A stretch of DNA of 45,877 bases from NCBI GenBank assembly GCA_026196575.1, contig JAPHSX010000025.1, positions 1 through 45,877 of the forward strand, given 5' to 3'. Source of the stretch: Gammaproteobacteria bacterium. GTDB lineage: Bacteria; Pseudomonadota; Gammaproteobacteria; Thiohalomonadales; Thiohalomonadaceae. Below are positions 18,441 to 26,702 of the stretch, in pieces. How positions within the stretch are numbered: position 1 is the first letter of the stretch; each line of letters opens with the position of its first letter. The position numbers were made by a program, and so were the translations under genes. The notes below the pieces were generated by a model. The model did no database searches and had not been told where the DNA came from. It worked only from the letters and a program-made list of their open reading frames with translations.

Positions 18441-19365
18441 AGACTTCGGCGAGGATCTCGCCGGCACCGCGAGCCAGCAGATCCTCGGCCAGCGCCACGC
18501 CCAGCTCCTCCGCCGCCTCGGGAAGGCCGCTCACGCTGCCACGGATGATGGCGCTGCCGTCGGGGTGGCCGACCAGCCCGTGCAGCACGATCACCCCATG
18601 CTCCAGTTCGGCATAGCCACCGATGGGCACCTGGCACCCCCCCTCCAGGCGGCGGTTCATCGCCCGTTCGGCCAGCACCCGCGCCTGGGTCTTGGGGTCG
18701 TTGAGGGCGAGGAGCATCAGGTTAAGCTCGTCATCATCGACACGGCACTCGATGCCGACCGCCCCCTGGCCACAGGCCGGCAGCAGGGTGGTGATGTCGA
18801 GCAGTTCGGTGATGCGCTCGGCCAGTTGCAGCCGCTTGAGGCCGGCGCCGGCGAGAATGATGGCGTCGTACTCGCCCTCGTCGAGCTTGCGCAGGCGGGT
18901 CTGCACGTTGCCGCGCAGGAACTTGATCTCAAGGTCGGGGCGGCGCGCCAGCAGCTGGCACTGACGGCGCATGCTGGAGGTACCCACCACCGCCCCCTGC
19001 GGCAGTTCGTCGAGGCTCTTGTAGCTGTTGGAGACAAAGGCGTCGCGTGGGTCCTCGCGCGGGCAGATCACCGGCAGGTGCAGCCCGGCGGGCAGCTCCA
19101 TCGGCACATCCTTCATCGAGTGGACCGCGATATCGGCGTCACCCGCCAGCAGCCCCTCCTCCAACTCCTTGGTGAAGAGCCCCTTGCCGCCCACCTTGGC
19201 CAGCGGCACGTCGAGGATCTTGTCCCCCTGCGACTTCATCTTGATGAGCTCCACCTCCAGGCCGGGGTGGGCACTCTTCAGCGCGGTGGCGACATACTCG
19301 GCCTGCCACAGGGCGAGCAGGCTTTCACGGGTGGCGATGCGGATCACTTTTTTATTCATGGTCAC
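18427..19365 (-). CDS. hemC: Hydroxymethylbilane synthase (porphobilinogen deaminase)
   Basis: A 312-residue cytosolic enzyme that joins four porphobilinogens. The N-terminus [18 protein letters not shown] is diagnostic. Also present are the [13 protein letters not shown] block, the [19 protein letters not shown] block with substrate-binding arginines and the catalytic-aspartate region, and [12 protein letters not shown] with the dipyrromethane-binding cysteine. It begins the hemCDXY operon. A thioredoxin-fold gene lies divergently upstream in the place where algR normally ends. Confidence 0.97.
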   Translation of the reverse strand: MTMNKKVIRIATRESLLALWQAEYVATALKSAHPGLEVELIKMKSQGDKILDVPLAKVGGKGLFTKELEEGLLAGDADIAVHSMKDVPMELPAGLHLPVICPREDPRDAFVSNSYKSLDELPQGAVVGTSSMRRQCQLLARRPDLEIKFLRGNVQTRLRKLDEGEYDAIILAGAGLKRLQLAERITELLDITTLLPACGQGAVGIECRVDDDELNLMLLALNDPKTQARVLAERAMNRRLEGGCQVPIGGYAELEHGVIVLHGLVGHPDGSAIIRGSVSGLPEAAEELGVALAEDLLARGAGEILAEVYAQN

Positions 19366-19427
19366 TCTTGGTTGGCATTAGCCGGATGATATCGGAACCA
19401 CCCCGGCATTATCGGGTCGTAATGGCG

Positions 19428-19457
19428 AATGTATGCCGATTCTACACATCCTTGCAA
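19428..19457 (-). promoter_or_regulatory. Candidate hemC promoter
   Basis: Reading on the minus strand, TTGCAA (19452-19457) and TACATT (19428-19433) are 18 bases apart, about 63 bases before the hemC start. Both are moderate matches to sigma-70 boxes. This is the only reasonable candidate in the hemC upstream region. Confidence 0.35.
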
Positions 19458-19526
19458 CGCGGGCCTATTGCGGGATGATGGGGCACGGCCTATTCTTGTC
19501 CGTCCATTCACGGGAGCCGGGCCTCG

Positions 19527-20063
19527 ATGGTGAAGTTAATACAAAACACTCTCCTCCATATTGCCCTGACATGCACGCTGGTTGGCAACCTGTTCGCCGC
19601 CGATAGCCACGATACAGTGACTATTGAAGAGGTAAGTGACTTCGCGCAGCTGGGGCGCACCCTGCACCAGCAGCGGCTACCCCTGGTGCTGATGCTCTCC
19701 TCCAGCCACTGCGGTTACTGCGTGCGGGTGGAGCAGGAGTTCCTCGGACCGATGCAGATCAGCGGCTATTACGCGGGACGGGCGCTGATTCGCAAGCTGA
19801 CGATTGACCATGGCAACCTCGTGGTCGATTTCGATGGCCAGCGAATAGAGGCGAGCCGGCTGGCCCGGCGCTACAACGCCACGGTCACCCCCACCGTGCT
19901 CTTTCTCGATGGCGCGGGCCACCAACTGACGGCGAAGCGGGTCGGCCTGATGACCCCCGACTTTTACGGCGGCTATCTGGATGAGTCCATCACCACGGCC
20001 CTCGACCGGCTGCGCCGCGACCCGGCGCTGCGGGTCGAGTTTGGCGCCGCGATGAATTTCTAA
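19527..20063 (+). CDS. Periplasmic thioredoxin-fold protein (CxxC)
   Basis: A 178-residue exported protein of the thioredoxin superfamily. Residues 1-24 form a signal peptide ending near NLFAAD. The active-site motif is SSSHCGYCVRVEQEF, and the cis-proline region is ATVTPTVLFLDG. The CGYC motif and length are like SoxW/DsbD-gamma-type periplasmic reductases or thioredoxin-like_2 proteins; the substrate is unknown. It runs opposite to its neighbours and separates algR from hemC, which are usually adjacent. Its stop codon overlaps the algR-like stop on the other strand. Confidence 0.88.
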   Translation: MVKLIQNTLLHIALTCTLVGNLFAADSHDTVTIEEVSDFAQLGRTLHQQRLPLVLMLSSSHCGYCVRVEQEFLGPMQISGYYAGRALIRKLTIDHGNLVVDFDGQRIEASRLARRYNATVTPTVLFLDGAGHQLTAKRVGLMTPDFYGGYLDESITTALDRLRRDPALRVEFGAAMNF

Positions 20064-20782
20064 CTCATCTCCTTCAGCTGCCGCCGCACCTCGGCTACCA
20101 GGCGGCGGCTGATCTCCGGCCCACGCCCGATATCGCGCAGCGTCGCGTAGTGAACACCGTGGCTATCTCGCTCCAGCCCCGTGATCGCGCTGCGCGCCAC
20201 CAGGGCGTTGCGGTGGACGCGGATCACCCGCTCGCCCAGCAGCTCCTCAAGCTGTTTCAGTGACTCCTCCAGCAACGCCTCGCGCTGGGCGAGGTGGGCG
20301 GTTACATACTTGTGATCGGCCTGATAGTAGAGGATCTCCTCCACCGGCAGCAGTTCAATGCGACCCTGTTTCTTCACCGTAAGGTGGGCCGGCCCCGCCA
20401 GCGGAATGCTGGCCGCTGGCGGGGTCAGCAGGCGTGCCGCCCGCTCCAGCGCCTGCGCCAGCCGCTCCCGGCGCACCGGCTTGACCAGATAATCGATTGC
20501 CTGCGCCTCGAAGGCCTCCAGCGCATGCTCGCCGTAGGCGGTGGTAAAGATCACCCGCGGCGGCTGCGGCAGGGTGGCGAGGTGACGCGCCACCGCCATC
20601 CCGTCCATCCCCGGCATACGGATATCAAGCAAAATGAGGTCGGGTTGCAAGGCGGCGGTGGCGCTCAGTGCCGCCTTGCCGTCGCCCGCCTCGCCGACCA
20701 GCTTCACCCCCTCCAGTTCGCGCAGCAGCCGCCGGAGGCGCTCGCGCGCCAGCGGCTCATCATCGACCAGCAACACCCGCAT
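20060..20782 (-). CDS. algR: LytTR-family response regulator (AlgR-like)
   Basis: A 240-residue response regulator. The receiver domain (1-120) has VDDEP, the phospho-acceptor aspartate in LILLDIRMPGMDG, the threonine/serine in TTAYGEHA and the conserved lysine in DYLVKPVRR. The C-terminal LytTR DNA-binding domain has YYQADHKYVTAH and RVHRNALVARSAI. Its start overlaps the stop of the sensor gene by ATGA. In Pseudomonas AlgR controls alginate and type IV pilus functions; targets here cannot be inferred. Confidence 0.92.
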   Translation of the reverse strand: MRVLLVDDEPLARERLRRLLRELEGVKLVGEAGDGKAALSATAALQPDLILLDIRMPGMDGMAVARHLATLPQPPRVIFTTAYGEHALEAFEAQAIDYLVKPVRRERLAQALERAARLLTPPAASIPLAGPAHLTVKKQGRIELLPVEEILYYQADHKYVTAHLAQREALLEESLKQLEELLGERVIRVHRNALVARSAITGLERDSHGVHYATLRDIGRGPEISRRLVAEVRRQLKEMS

Positions 20783-21852
20783 CAGGCACCCCCCTCGGCG
20801 GGCAGCGCGAGTTGCACCTCAAAACGTCCCTCGCCCTCGTGCAGGGCAAGAGTGGCACGTCCGCCGTAGTGGGCGTCGAGGCGGGCACGAATATTCTCCA
20901 GCGCGATGTGGCTGCCGCCACCGTGTCCCGCGCCTGGGGCGGGCAGTGGGTTAGCCACCGTGATCCGTAGCTCTCCCGCCTCGCGCTTAATGGTGATGGT
21001 GATGCTGCCCCCCTCGGGACGCGGTTCGATGCCATGGTAGACCGCATTCTCCACCAGCGGCTGCAGGATCAGCGGCGGCAACCGCAGCCTCTCGGCCCCC
21101 TCCTCCAGCTGCCACTCCAGCCGCAACCGCGCCCCCAGGCGCAATGACTCCATGTTGAGATAGCGGCGGGTGAGCGCCAGCTCCTCGGCCAGCGGGATAA
21201 ACTGCTGCTCCTCACGCAGGGTGGCGCGGAAGAGATCGGCCAGGTCCAGCAGCGCCTCCTCCGCCTCGTCCGGCCGCTGGTGGATGAGACTGCTGATGGT
21301 GTTGAGGCTATTAAAGAGAAAGTGGGGCCGAATGCGTGCCTGCAACGCCTCCAGCCTGGCCCTCGCCTCGGCACGGATGCGCCGTCGCCACTGATGGCTG
21401 ACATAGAAATAACGCAGGGTGAGGGCGCAGACGATGGCGGCGATGCCGAGGTTGTGCAGCAGAAATTCGCCACGGCTGGTGAGGGTATGGGGAAGGCCGG
21501 TCAGCTCCATGACCTCGAAGGCCGCCAGGCTCAGCAGGCCGATAACCAGCAGCAACAGCAGGTAACTCACCACCCCGGCGGCGGCATCGCTAAGGCGCGC
21601 CAGCGGACGGCGCGCCATGCAGAGCAGTGCCGCGCTCACCAGACCCGCCCACTGCATGAAGAGCGAGTAGAGGGCAAGCACGCCCCACAGCTCGTCACGG
21701 TGCGGCGCGGCGGCAAGGGTGAAGACAAAGGTGAGTAGCTCCACCAACACCACCACGGCAAAGACCGACGGCAGGCCGCAAAAGTCCGGCAGGAAAAAGG
21801 CCCTCTCCGCCCCCTGTCGCGCCGACCTCTGCGGTTTTGTTGCTGACGTCAC
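20782..21852 (-). CDS. algZ: LytS/AlgZ-like sensor histidine kinase
   Basis: A 356-residue membrane sensor. Four N-terminal helices (including VFAVVVLVELLTFVFTLAAA and SYLLLLLVIGLLSLAAFEV) lead to a short linker and a His_kinase domain with IRPHFLFNSLNTISSLI, the phospho-acceptor histidine being in RPHFLFN. The ATP-binding part shows the N box PLVENAVYHGIEPRP and the G box IALENIRARL. There is no separate periplasmic sensor domain. It is coupled to algR and preceded by the 2Fe-2S reductase gene with a 79-base gap. Confidence 0.92.
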   Translation of the reverse strand: MTSATKPQRSARQGAERAFFLPDFCGLPSVFAVVVLVELLTFVFTLAAAPHRDELWGVLALYSLFMQWAGLVSAALLCMARRPLARLSDAAAGVVSYLLLLLVIGLLSLAAFEVMELTGLPHTLTSRGEFLLHNLGIAAIVCALTLRYFYVSHQWRRRIRAEARARLEALQARIRPHFLFNSLNTISSLIHQRPDEAEEALLDLADLFRATLREEQQFIPLAEELALTRRYLNMESLRLGARLRLEWQLEEGAERLRLPPLILQPLVENAVYHGIEPRPEGGSITITIKREAGELRITVANPLPAPGAGHGGGSHIALENIRARLDAHYGGRATLALHEGEGRFEVQLALPAEGGA

Positions 21853-21931
21853 CCCGGCCCCTCCCCTCTGACCTGCGTTAACCTGCCGCTACTCGCCTTG
21901 GCGCGCAGGAGTTCAGCCGTTCAACTCCCGT

Positions 21932-22945
21932 TCAACTCTTCGCCCACTCAAAGGCATCGGCGTAGCAGTGCCCCGACTCGACTCCCCTGGCGACCAGCGC
22001 CGCCCTGGCACTGTGTACCATCTGCGGATGGCCACAGGCGTAGAGCTCGAAACCGTGCAGACTGGTAAAGTCGGCAAAGTCGGCCAGCACCGCATCCTGC
22101 ACATAACCGGTGCGACCCTCCCACTGCGCATCGGGGCGGGAGAGCACCGGGCGATACTCAATGTTGGCGTTATCACGGCCCCATTGCTGTGCCAGTTCAT
22201 GCATATAGAGCCCCGCCTGGGTACGCGCCCCCCAGTAGAGGTAGATGCGCCGGTGGCTGTGCTCGGCGATGGCGTGTTCGATGATCCCCTTCACCGGGCC
22301 GAAGCCGGTGCCGGTAGCGAGCATGATGATGGGGCGCTCGGACTCCTCGCGCAGAAAGAAGCTGCCCAGCGGCCCCTCGATGCGCAGGATCTCGCCCACC
22401 GTCGTCTCGTCGAAGAGGTGGGTGGTGAAGGCGCCGCCCTCGATGTGGCGGATATGAAACTCCAGGGTCTGGTCGTTGTGCGGGGCGTTGGCGATGGAGA
22501 AGGCGCGCCGCCGTCCATCCTTGAGGATAAACTCCACATACTGACCGGCGAGGAACTGCAGGCGCTGCCCCTCGGGCAGGGTAAGATGCAGGCTCATCAC
22601 CTCGTCGTTAAGCCGCTCCATGCGGGCAACCTTGGTCACCATGTTGCGCACCGGGATCTGCTCGACCTCACCCACCTCCTTGATCTCGACCGTGAGGTCA
22701 CTGGTGGCACTGGCCACACAGAGCAGTGAGAGACGGTCCGCCTGCTCCGCCTCGCTCAGCGCCATCGGATCTTCGAGGTAACGGACCGAGCCATCAAGCA
22801 GCTTCGCCCGGCAGGCGCCACAGGCGCCACCGCGACAGCCATAGGGTAAAGCGAGGCCGTTGCGCAGCGCCGCGTCAAGGATCGTCTCGTCGCCTTCGGC
22901 GGTAAATTCGCGCCCACCGGGCAGCAGATGTATTGTAAAACTCAT
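21932..22945 (-). CDS. 2Fe-2S / FAD / NAD(P)H oxidoreductase (AscD/Vox-type reductase)
   Basis: A 337-residue electron-transfer protein. I start at 22945 (MSFTIHLLPGG), where ferredoxin domains begin. The N-terminal plant-type 2Fe-2S domain has YGCRGGACGACRAKL and the fourth cysteine in LLCVAS. The FAD domain has RAFSIANAP, and the NAD(P)H domain has LATGTGFGPVKGIIEH and YACGHPQMV. Databases often call such proteins CDP-6-deoxy-delta-3,4-glucoseen reductase, but no sugar-deoxygenation genes are beside it, so its electron acceptor is open. It diverges from the SDR gene. Confidence 0.88.
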   Translation of the reverse strand: MSFTIHLLPGGREFTAEGDETILDAALRNGLALPYGCRGGACGACRAKLLDGSVRYLEDPMALSEAEQADRLSLLCVASATSDLTVEIKEVGEVEQIPVRNMVTKVARMERLNDEVMSLHLTLPEGQRLQFLAGQYVEFILKDGRRRAFSIANAPHNDQTLEFHIRHIEGGAFTTHLFDETTVGEILRIEGPLGSFFLREESERPIIMLATGTGFGPVKGIIEHAIAEHSHRRIYLYWGARTQAGLYMHELAQQWGRDNANIEYRPVLSRPDAQWEGRTGYVQDAVLADFADFTSLHGFELYACGHPQMVHSARAALVARGVESGHCYADAFEWAKS

Positions 22946-23031
22946 TAATCCTCCATCAGGATAAGGATCGCCGCACCATGACCCACCAAACCAGCACGAA
23001 TTATTCACCACCAGGGGGCAAAGACAAACCG

Positions 23032-23913
23032 ATGGCTGATGTTTTTATTGTTGGTTGTGGCAACATCGGCACACGCCTCGCGCGGCAGTGGGGCCAGCAT
23101 AACCGATCCGTGGGCGCGCTGGCACGCTCCGCGGCCAGTGCCGAACGGTTGCGTGCACTGGGGGTGGAGCCGCACCGTGGCGATCTCGACGATGCCGCCA
23201 CCCTGCACGATTTGCCGCTTGCCGGGAGCCTGCTCTACTACCTCGCCCCGCCACCCGGCACGGGCCAGCACGACAGCCGCATGCGCCACTTCGTCGCCGC
23301 CCTGGACAGTACCGCGCCGCCGCACCAGCTCATCTACCTCAGCACCAGCGGCGTCTATGGCGACTGCGCCGGGGCGTGGGTAACGGAGGAGCGACCCGTC
23401 AATCCCCAGGCGGCGCGCGCTCGGCGCCGGGTGGATGCGGAAACTGTATTGGGTCACTGGTGCGCGGCGCATGATGTGCCACTCACTATCCTGCGCGTGG
23501 CAGGGATCTACGGCCCGGAGAGGCTACCCATCGCCCGCCTTCAGCAAGGGAGACCGGTCGTGCGCGAGGAGGAGTGCGGTTATACCAATCGTATCCATCT
23601 GGAGGATCTGCTACAGGTCTGCATCGCGGCGGCGCGCCATGCCAGGGGGATCGCAATCTACAACGTCAGCGATGGCCACCCCGGCACCCTGAGCGGCTAT
23701 TTTTTCGCGGTGGCCGATGCCCTGGGGATGGAGCGGCCCGTCGCCATCACCCTGGAGCAGGCACGCCGGCAACTGACCCCGGCGATGCTCTCCTATCTAA
23801 ACGAATCACGCCGCCTCGATAACCGCAAACTGTTGCGGGAGCTGGGGGTCTCCCTCCGCTACCCGGATCTGCAGAGCGGGTTACGGGGGATCAGCGTAAC
23901 CGGCGATAATTAA
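23032..23913 (+). CDS. NAD(P)-binding SDR / epimerase family protein (YeeZ-like)
   Basis: A 293-residue Rossmann-fold protein. The dinucleotide motif VFIVGCGNIGTRLA lies at the N-terminus, YLSTSGVYGDCAG has the SDR-like serine and tyrosine, and LRVAGIYGPERLP is conserved. I prefer the ATG at 23032 (MADVFIVGCG), as in relatives. An in-frame ATG at 22978, with AAGGA ten bases upstream, would add 18 residues with no counterpart in the fold. The closest family is the YeeZ-type extended SDR of unknown substrate. It converges on the DJ-1 gene, overlapping by four bases. Confidence 0.85.
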   Translation: MADVFIVGCGNIGTRLARQWGQHNRSVGALARSAASAERLRALGVEPHRGDLDDAATLHDLPLAGSLLYYLAPPPGTGQHDSRMRHFVAALDSTAPPHQLIYLSTSGVYGDCAGAWVTEERPVNPQAARARRRVDAETVLGHWCAAHDVPLTILRVAGIYGPERLPIARLQQGRPVVREEECGYTNRIHLEDLLQVCIAAARHARGIAIYNVSDGHPGTLSGYFFAVADALGMERPVAITLEQARRQLTPAMLSYLNESRRLDNRKLLRELGVSLRYPDLQSGLRGISVTGDN

Positions 23914-24461
23914 CCATAGAGCAGGCCGGCTGCCACCTCATCGCGCTTCGTCTTGCCGTAGAGGCTCTCAATCAGGGTGAGGGCGAAGGCCATCGCGGTG
24001 CCAGGACCGCGCGAGGTGATCACCGTGCCGTCCCGCACCACCGCCTCCTCGCAATAGGTCACATCGGGCAGCGCCATCCGGTCCAGGGTGCCGGGGTAGC
24101 TGGTGGCCCGCTTGCCGTGCAGCACCCCGGCCCTGGCCAGCACCCGGGGGGCGGCGCAGATGGCGGCGGTGTAGCGCCCCGCCGCCGCCATCTTCTTGAT
24201 CAGGGTCTGAATGCGCGGGTCATCGTTGAGATGGTCGGCGCCGGGCAGGCCACCCGGCAGCACCACCATATCGAAGTCACGCTTGAGCGCGGCATCAAGG
24301 GTCATCTCCGGTATCAGCACCACCCCACGCGAGGCGGTGACCGGCCCCGCCGTCAGGCCGGCACTCACCACCTCGGCCCCGGCCCGCACCAACAGGTCGA
24401 TAATGGTTACTGCTTCGAGCTCTTCACACCCTGTTGCCAGGGGGACAAGGACGCTTGCCAT
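23910..24461 (-). CDS. DJ-1/PfpI family protein (YajL-like)
   Basis: A 183-residue DJ-1 superfamily protein. MASVLVPLATGCEELEAVTI has the conserved glutamate that assists the catalytic cysteine, which lies in AAICAAPRVLARAG. VVLPGGLPGADHL and ITSRGPGTAMAFAL are family blocks. Members act as protein or nucleotide deglycases, glyoxalases or oxidative-stress chaperones, and the exact activity is disputed. Its start lies 55 bases inside the yibQ-like gene in another frame, with an AGAGAGAGG ribosome site in that coding sequence, suggesting coupled translation. Confidence 0.9.
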   Translation of the reverse strand: MASVLVPLATGCEELEAVTIIDLLVRAGAEVVSAGLTAGPVTASRGVVLIPEMTLDAALKRDFDMVVLPGGLPGADHLNDDPRIQTLIKKMAAAGRYTAAICAAPRVLARAGVLHGKRATSYPGTLDRMALPDVTYCEEAVVRDGTVITSRGPGTAMAFALTLIESLYGKTKRDEVAAGLLYG

Positions 24462-25240
24462 AGCCTCTCTCTTTGCCCATCACGCTGGGCGATTAACTGT
24501 GAAACCGGGTGCAACGCCACCCCCTGCCCCTCCAGTGTAGGCAATAACAGCTCCAGCACCCGCAGGGTCTCGGGGTAGGGGTGGGCGATGGCCAGCGAGA
24601 AACCCACCGCCTTTGCCTGGCCGATAAAGCGGGCAAACTGACGGCGGATGGCCGCTTCGTCCGGTTCATGATCGAGAAAGATGTTGCGCCGCAGGCTGGG
24701 CAAGCGGTGCTCAATGGCCACCTTGAGGGCCACCGTCTGGCTGCTCGTGGTGCTGTCGACAAAGAAGAGGTCGCCGCGCTGTTGCAGCGCATCCATCAGC
24801 CACGCCATCTGTCCGGGGTGACGGGTGAGCAGGCTGCCCATGTGGTTGTTTACCCCGCGGGCATGGGGTACCGATGCCAGATTGGCGTGCAGCGTTCGTA
24901 CAAAGGCGTTGTGTGTCATGTGCAGCGAGAGGCCGCCCGGCCCCATCGCCGCGCCACTGAGCGACTGCATCGGCTGGTGCAGCATCACCTCCTTGCCCAG
25001 GCTGTGTGCCAGCTCGGCAAAACGGGCGCTGAAGGGGGTTTGCGGCAAAATGGAATAGGTGACCTGGCCGGGCAGGGCGATGGCACGCAGCCCCTCGTTC
25101 AGGCGATCACCCAGGTCGTCGATAATAAGGGCGGCCAGCGGCCTGGGCGTGGGTGTGGAGGGGGTCTCCTCCGCGGCGGCCAGCGGCCGACCAAGCAGCA
25201 GCAGGATAGCGCCCAGCAGCAAGCCGTATCGTGCCACCAT
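24407..25240 (-). CDS. yibQ: Divergent polysaccharide deacetylase family protein (YibQ-like)
   Basis: A 277-residue exported protein of the divergent polysaccharide deacetylase group (DUF610). A signal sequence covers residues 1-23. LAALIIDDLGDRLNEGLRAI has the two metal-type aspartates, and EVMLHQPMQS, GVNNHMGSLLT and FFVDSTTSSQTVA are family motifs that keep a deacetylase-like metal site. In E. coli yibQ follows gpmI-envC; here ctpA is placed between envC and yibQ, with 16 bases from ctpA. It probably acts on cell-wall material, but the substrate is not known. Confidence 0.9.
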   Translation of the reverse strand: MVARYGLLLGAILLLLGRPLAAAEETPSTPTPRPLAALIIDDLGDRLNEGLRAIALPGQVTYSILPQTPFSARFAELAHSLGKEVMLHQPMQSLSGAAMGPGGLSLHMTHNAFVRTLHANLASVPHARGVNNHMGSLLTRHPGQMAWLMDALQQRGDLFFVDSTTSSQTVALKVAIEHRLPSLRRNIFLDHEPDEAAIRRQFARFIGQAKAVGFSLAIAHPYPETLRVLELLLPTLEGQGVALHPVSQLIAQRDGQRERLWQASLSPWQQGVKSSKQ

Positions 25241-25256
25241 CCGGGTTAACAGTCCG

Positions 25257-26582
25257 TCAATTCGCTGTGCGCGACTGCAGGATGGTGAGCCCCTTGAGCA
25301 GGTTCAGCGCCTCGTTGAGGGCGTAATCCTTGCTGGCCAGCGACTCCTCCTCTGTACCCTTCTCCTTGTCACCCTGCGGCCTCTTCTTCACCGTGCCATT
25401 CTCCAGATGGCCGCTCAGGTCGGCCTCCTTGAGCACCTTGCCGTTGCGCTCCACCTTCTCCACCCGCAGCGGGTCAACCTTGATGTCGGGGACGATCCCC
25501 TCGGCCTGGATGGAACGCCCGGAGGGGGTGTAGTAGCGGGCGGTGGTGATCTTCACCGCCGACTGGTTGCTCATCGGGAAGATGGTCTGCACCGACCCCT
25601 TGCCAAAGCTCTGGTTGCCCATGATCACGGCCCGCTTGTGATCCTGCAGGGCGCCGGCGACGATCTCCGAGGCGGAGGCGGAGCCCTCGTTCACCAGCAC
25701 CACCATCGGCGCGCCGTCGAGGATATCATCCGGGGTGGCGTTGAATTTCAGGGCGGCATCCTCGGCCCGCCCCTCGGTATAGACGATCAGCCCCTTCTTC
25801 AGGAAGGCGTCGGAGACGGCCACCGCCGCCCCCAGTACCCCGCCGGGGTTGTTGCGCAGATCCAGCACCAGGCCGTTGAGCGCGCCGCCATGCTCCTTCT
25901 TCAGCTCGGAGATCGCCTTGTGCACCTGCTCTCCGGTCTTGGTCTGGAAGCTGGTGATCCGCAGATAGCCAAACCCCCTCTCCAGGGTACGCGACTTGAC
26001 GCTCTGTACCTTGATGATGTCACGGGTAATGGTCACTGTCAGCGGCGCATCCTCGCCCTCACGCACGATGGTGAGGACGATGTCGCTGCCCGGCTTGCCG
26101 CGCATCAGCTTGACCGCGTCGTTCAGACTCATTCCCTTCACCGGGGTGTCGTCGAGGCGGATGATGAGGTCACCGGCCATCACCCCGGCACGCTGCGCCG
26201 GGGTGTCGTCGATGGGCGAGACCACCTTGACGAAGCCATCCTCCATGCTCACCTCAATGCCCAGGCCACCGAACTCACCGCTGGTCCCCACCTGCAGCTC
26301 CTTGAACTCCTCCTTGTTGAGGTAGGCCGAGTGGGGATCGAGCCCGGCGAGCATGCCGCGAATCGCCCCCTCCAGCAACTGCTTGTCCTCCACCGTCTCG
26401 ACATAGTCATCCTTCACCTTGCCAAAGACCTCACTGAAGGTGCGCAGCTCGTCCAGCGGCAGAATGGTGGCGGCGTGGTTGACCGTCTCACGTTCGGCGA
26501 AGACGCTGGTGCCCACCCCGAGGGTGATGCCAAAGACGATGCCCGCGCCGAGAACCAGCGAATAACCTAGTGATGACTTCAT
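25257..26582 (-). CDS. ctpA: C-terminal processing peptidase, S41 family
   Basis: A 441-residue periplasmic serine protease. The start at 26582 (MKSSLGYSLVLGAG) gives a signal/anchor helix. The PDZ domain contains GGLGIEVSMEDGFVKVVSPI and the carboxylate-binding loop. The protease core has DLRNNPGG, the catalytic serine in NEGSASASEIVAGALQ and the catalytic lysine in QSFGKGSVQ. Such enzymes trim murein hydrolases and lipoproteins, which fits its place between envC and yibQ. TTGGTT (26687-26692) and TACTAT (26665-26670) on the minus strand, 16 bases apart, could be a weak promoter of its own. Confidence 0.95.
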   Translation of the reverse strand: MKSSLGYSLVLGAGIVFGITLGVGTSVFAERETVNHAATILPLDELRTFSEVFGKVKDDYVETVEDKQLLEGAIRGMLAGLDPHSAYLNKEEFKELQVGTSGEFGGLGIEVSMEDGFVKVVSPIDDTPAQRAGVMAGDLIIRLDDTPVKGMSLNDAVKLMRGKPGSDIVLTIVREGEDAPLTVTITRDIIKVQSVKSRTLERGFGYLRITSFQTKTGEQVHKAISELKKEHGGALNGLVLDLRNNPGGVLGAAVAVSDAFLKKGLIVYTEGRAEDAALKFNATPDDILDGAPMVVLVNEGSASASEIVAGALQDHKRAVIMGNQSFGKGSVQTIFPMSNQSAVKITTARYYTPSGRSIQAEGIVPDIKVDPLRVEKVERNGKVLKEADLSGHLENGTVKKRPQGDKEKGTEEESLASKDYALNEALNLLKGLTILQSRTAN

Positions 26583-26702
26583 AATTGCTCCTGGGACGAA
26601 TTGCCGTTGCCCTTGTCGACCGTTGCCCCTTGCGTTAACTGGCACGACCGCGGGTAATTGCAGGATAGTACTGTAAACGCCTGAATAACCAAAATGGTCT
26701 CG

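Noticed and set aside
21932-22945. A true CDP-ascarylose-type deoxysugar reductase
   Set aside because: No AscC-like dehydrase or nucleotide-sugar genes are adjacent; the domain layout is shared by many general reductases.
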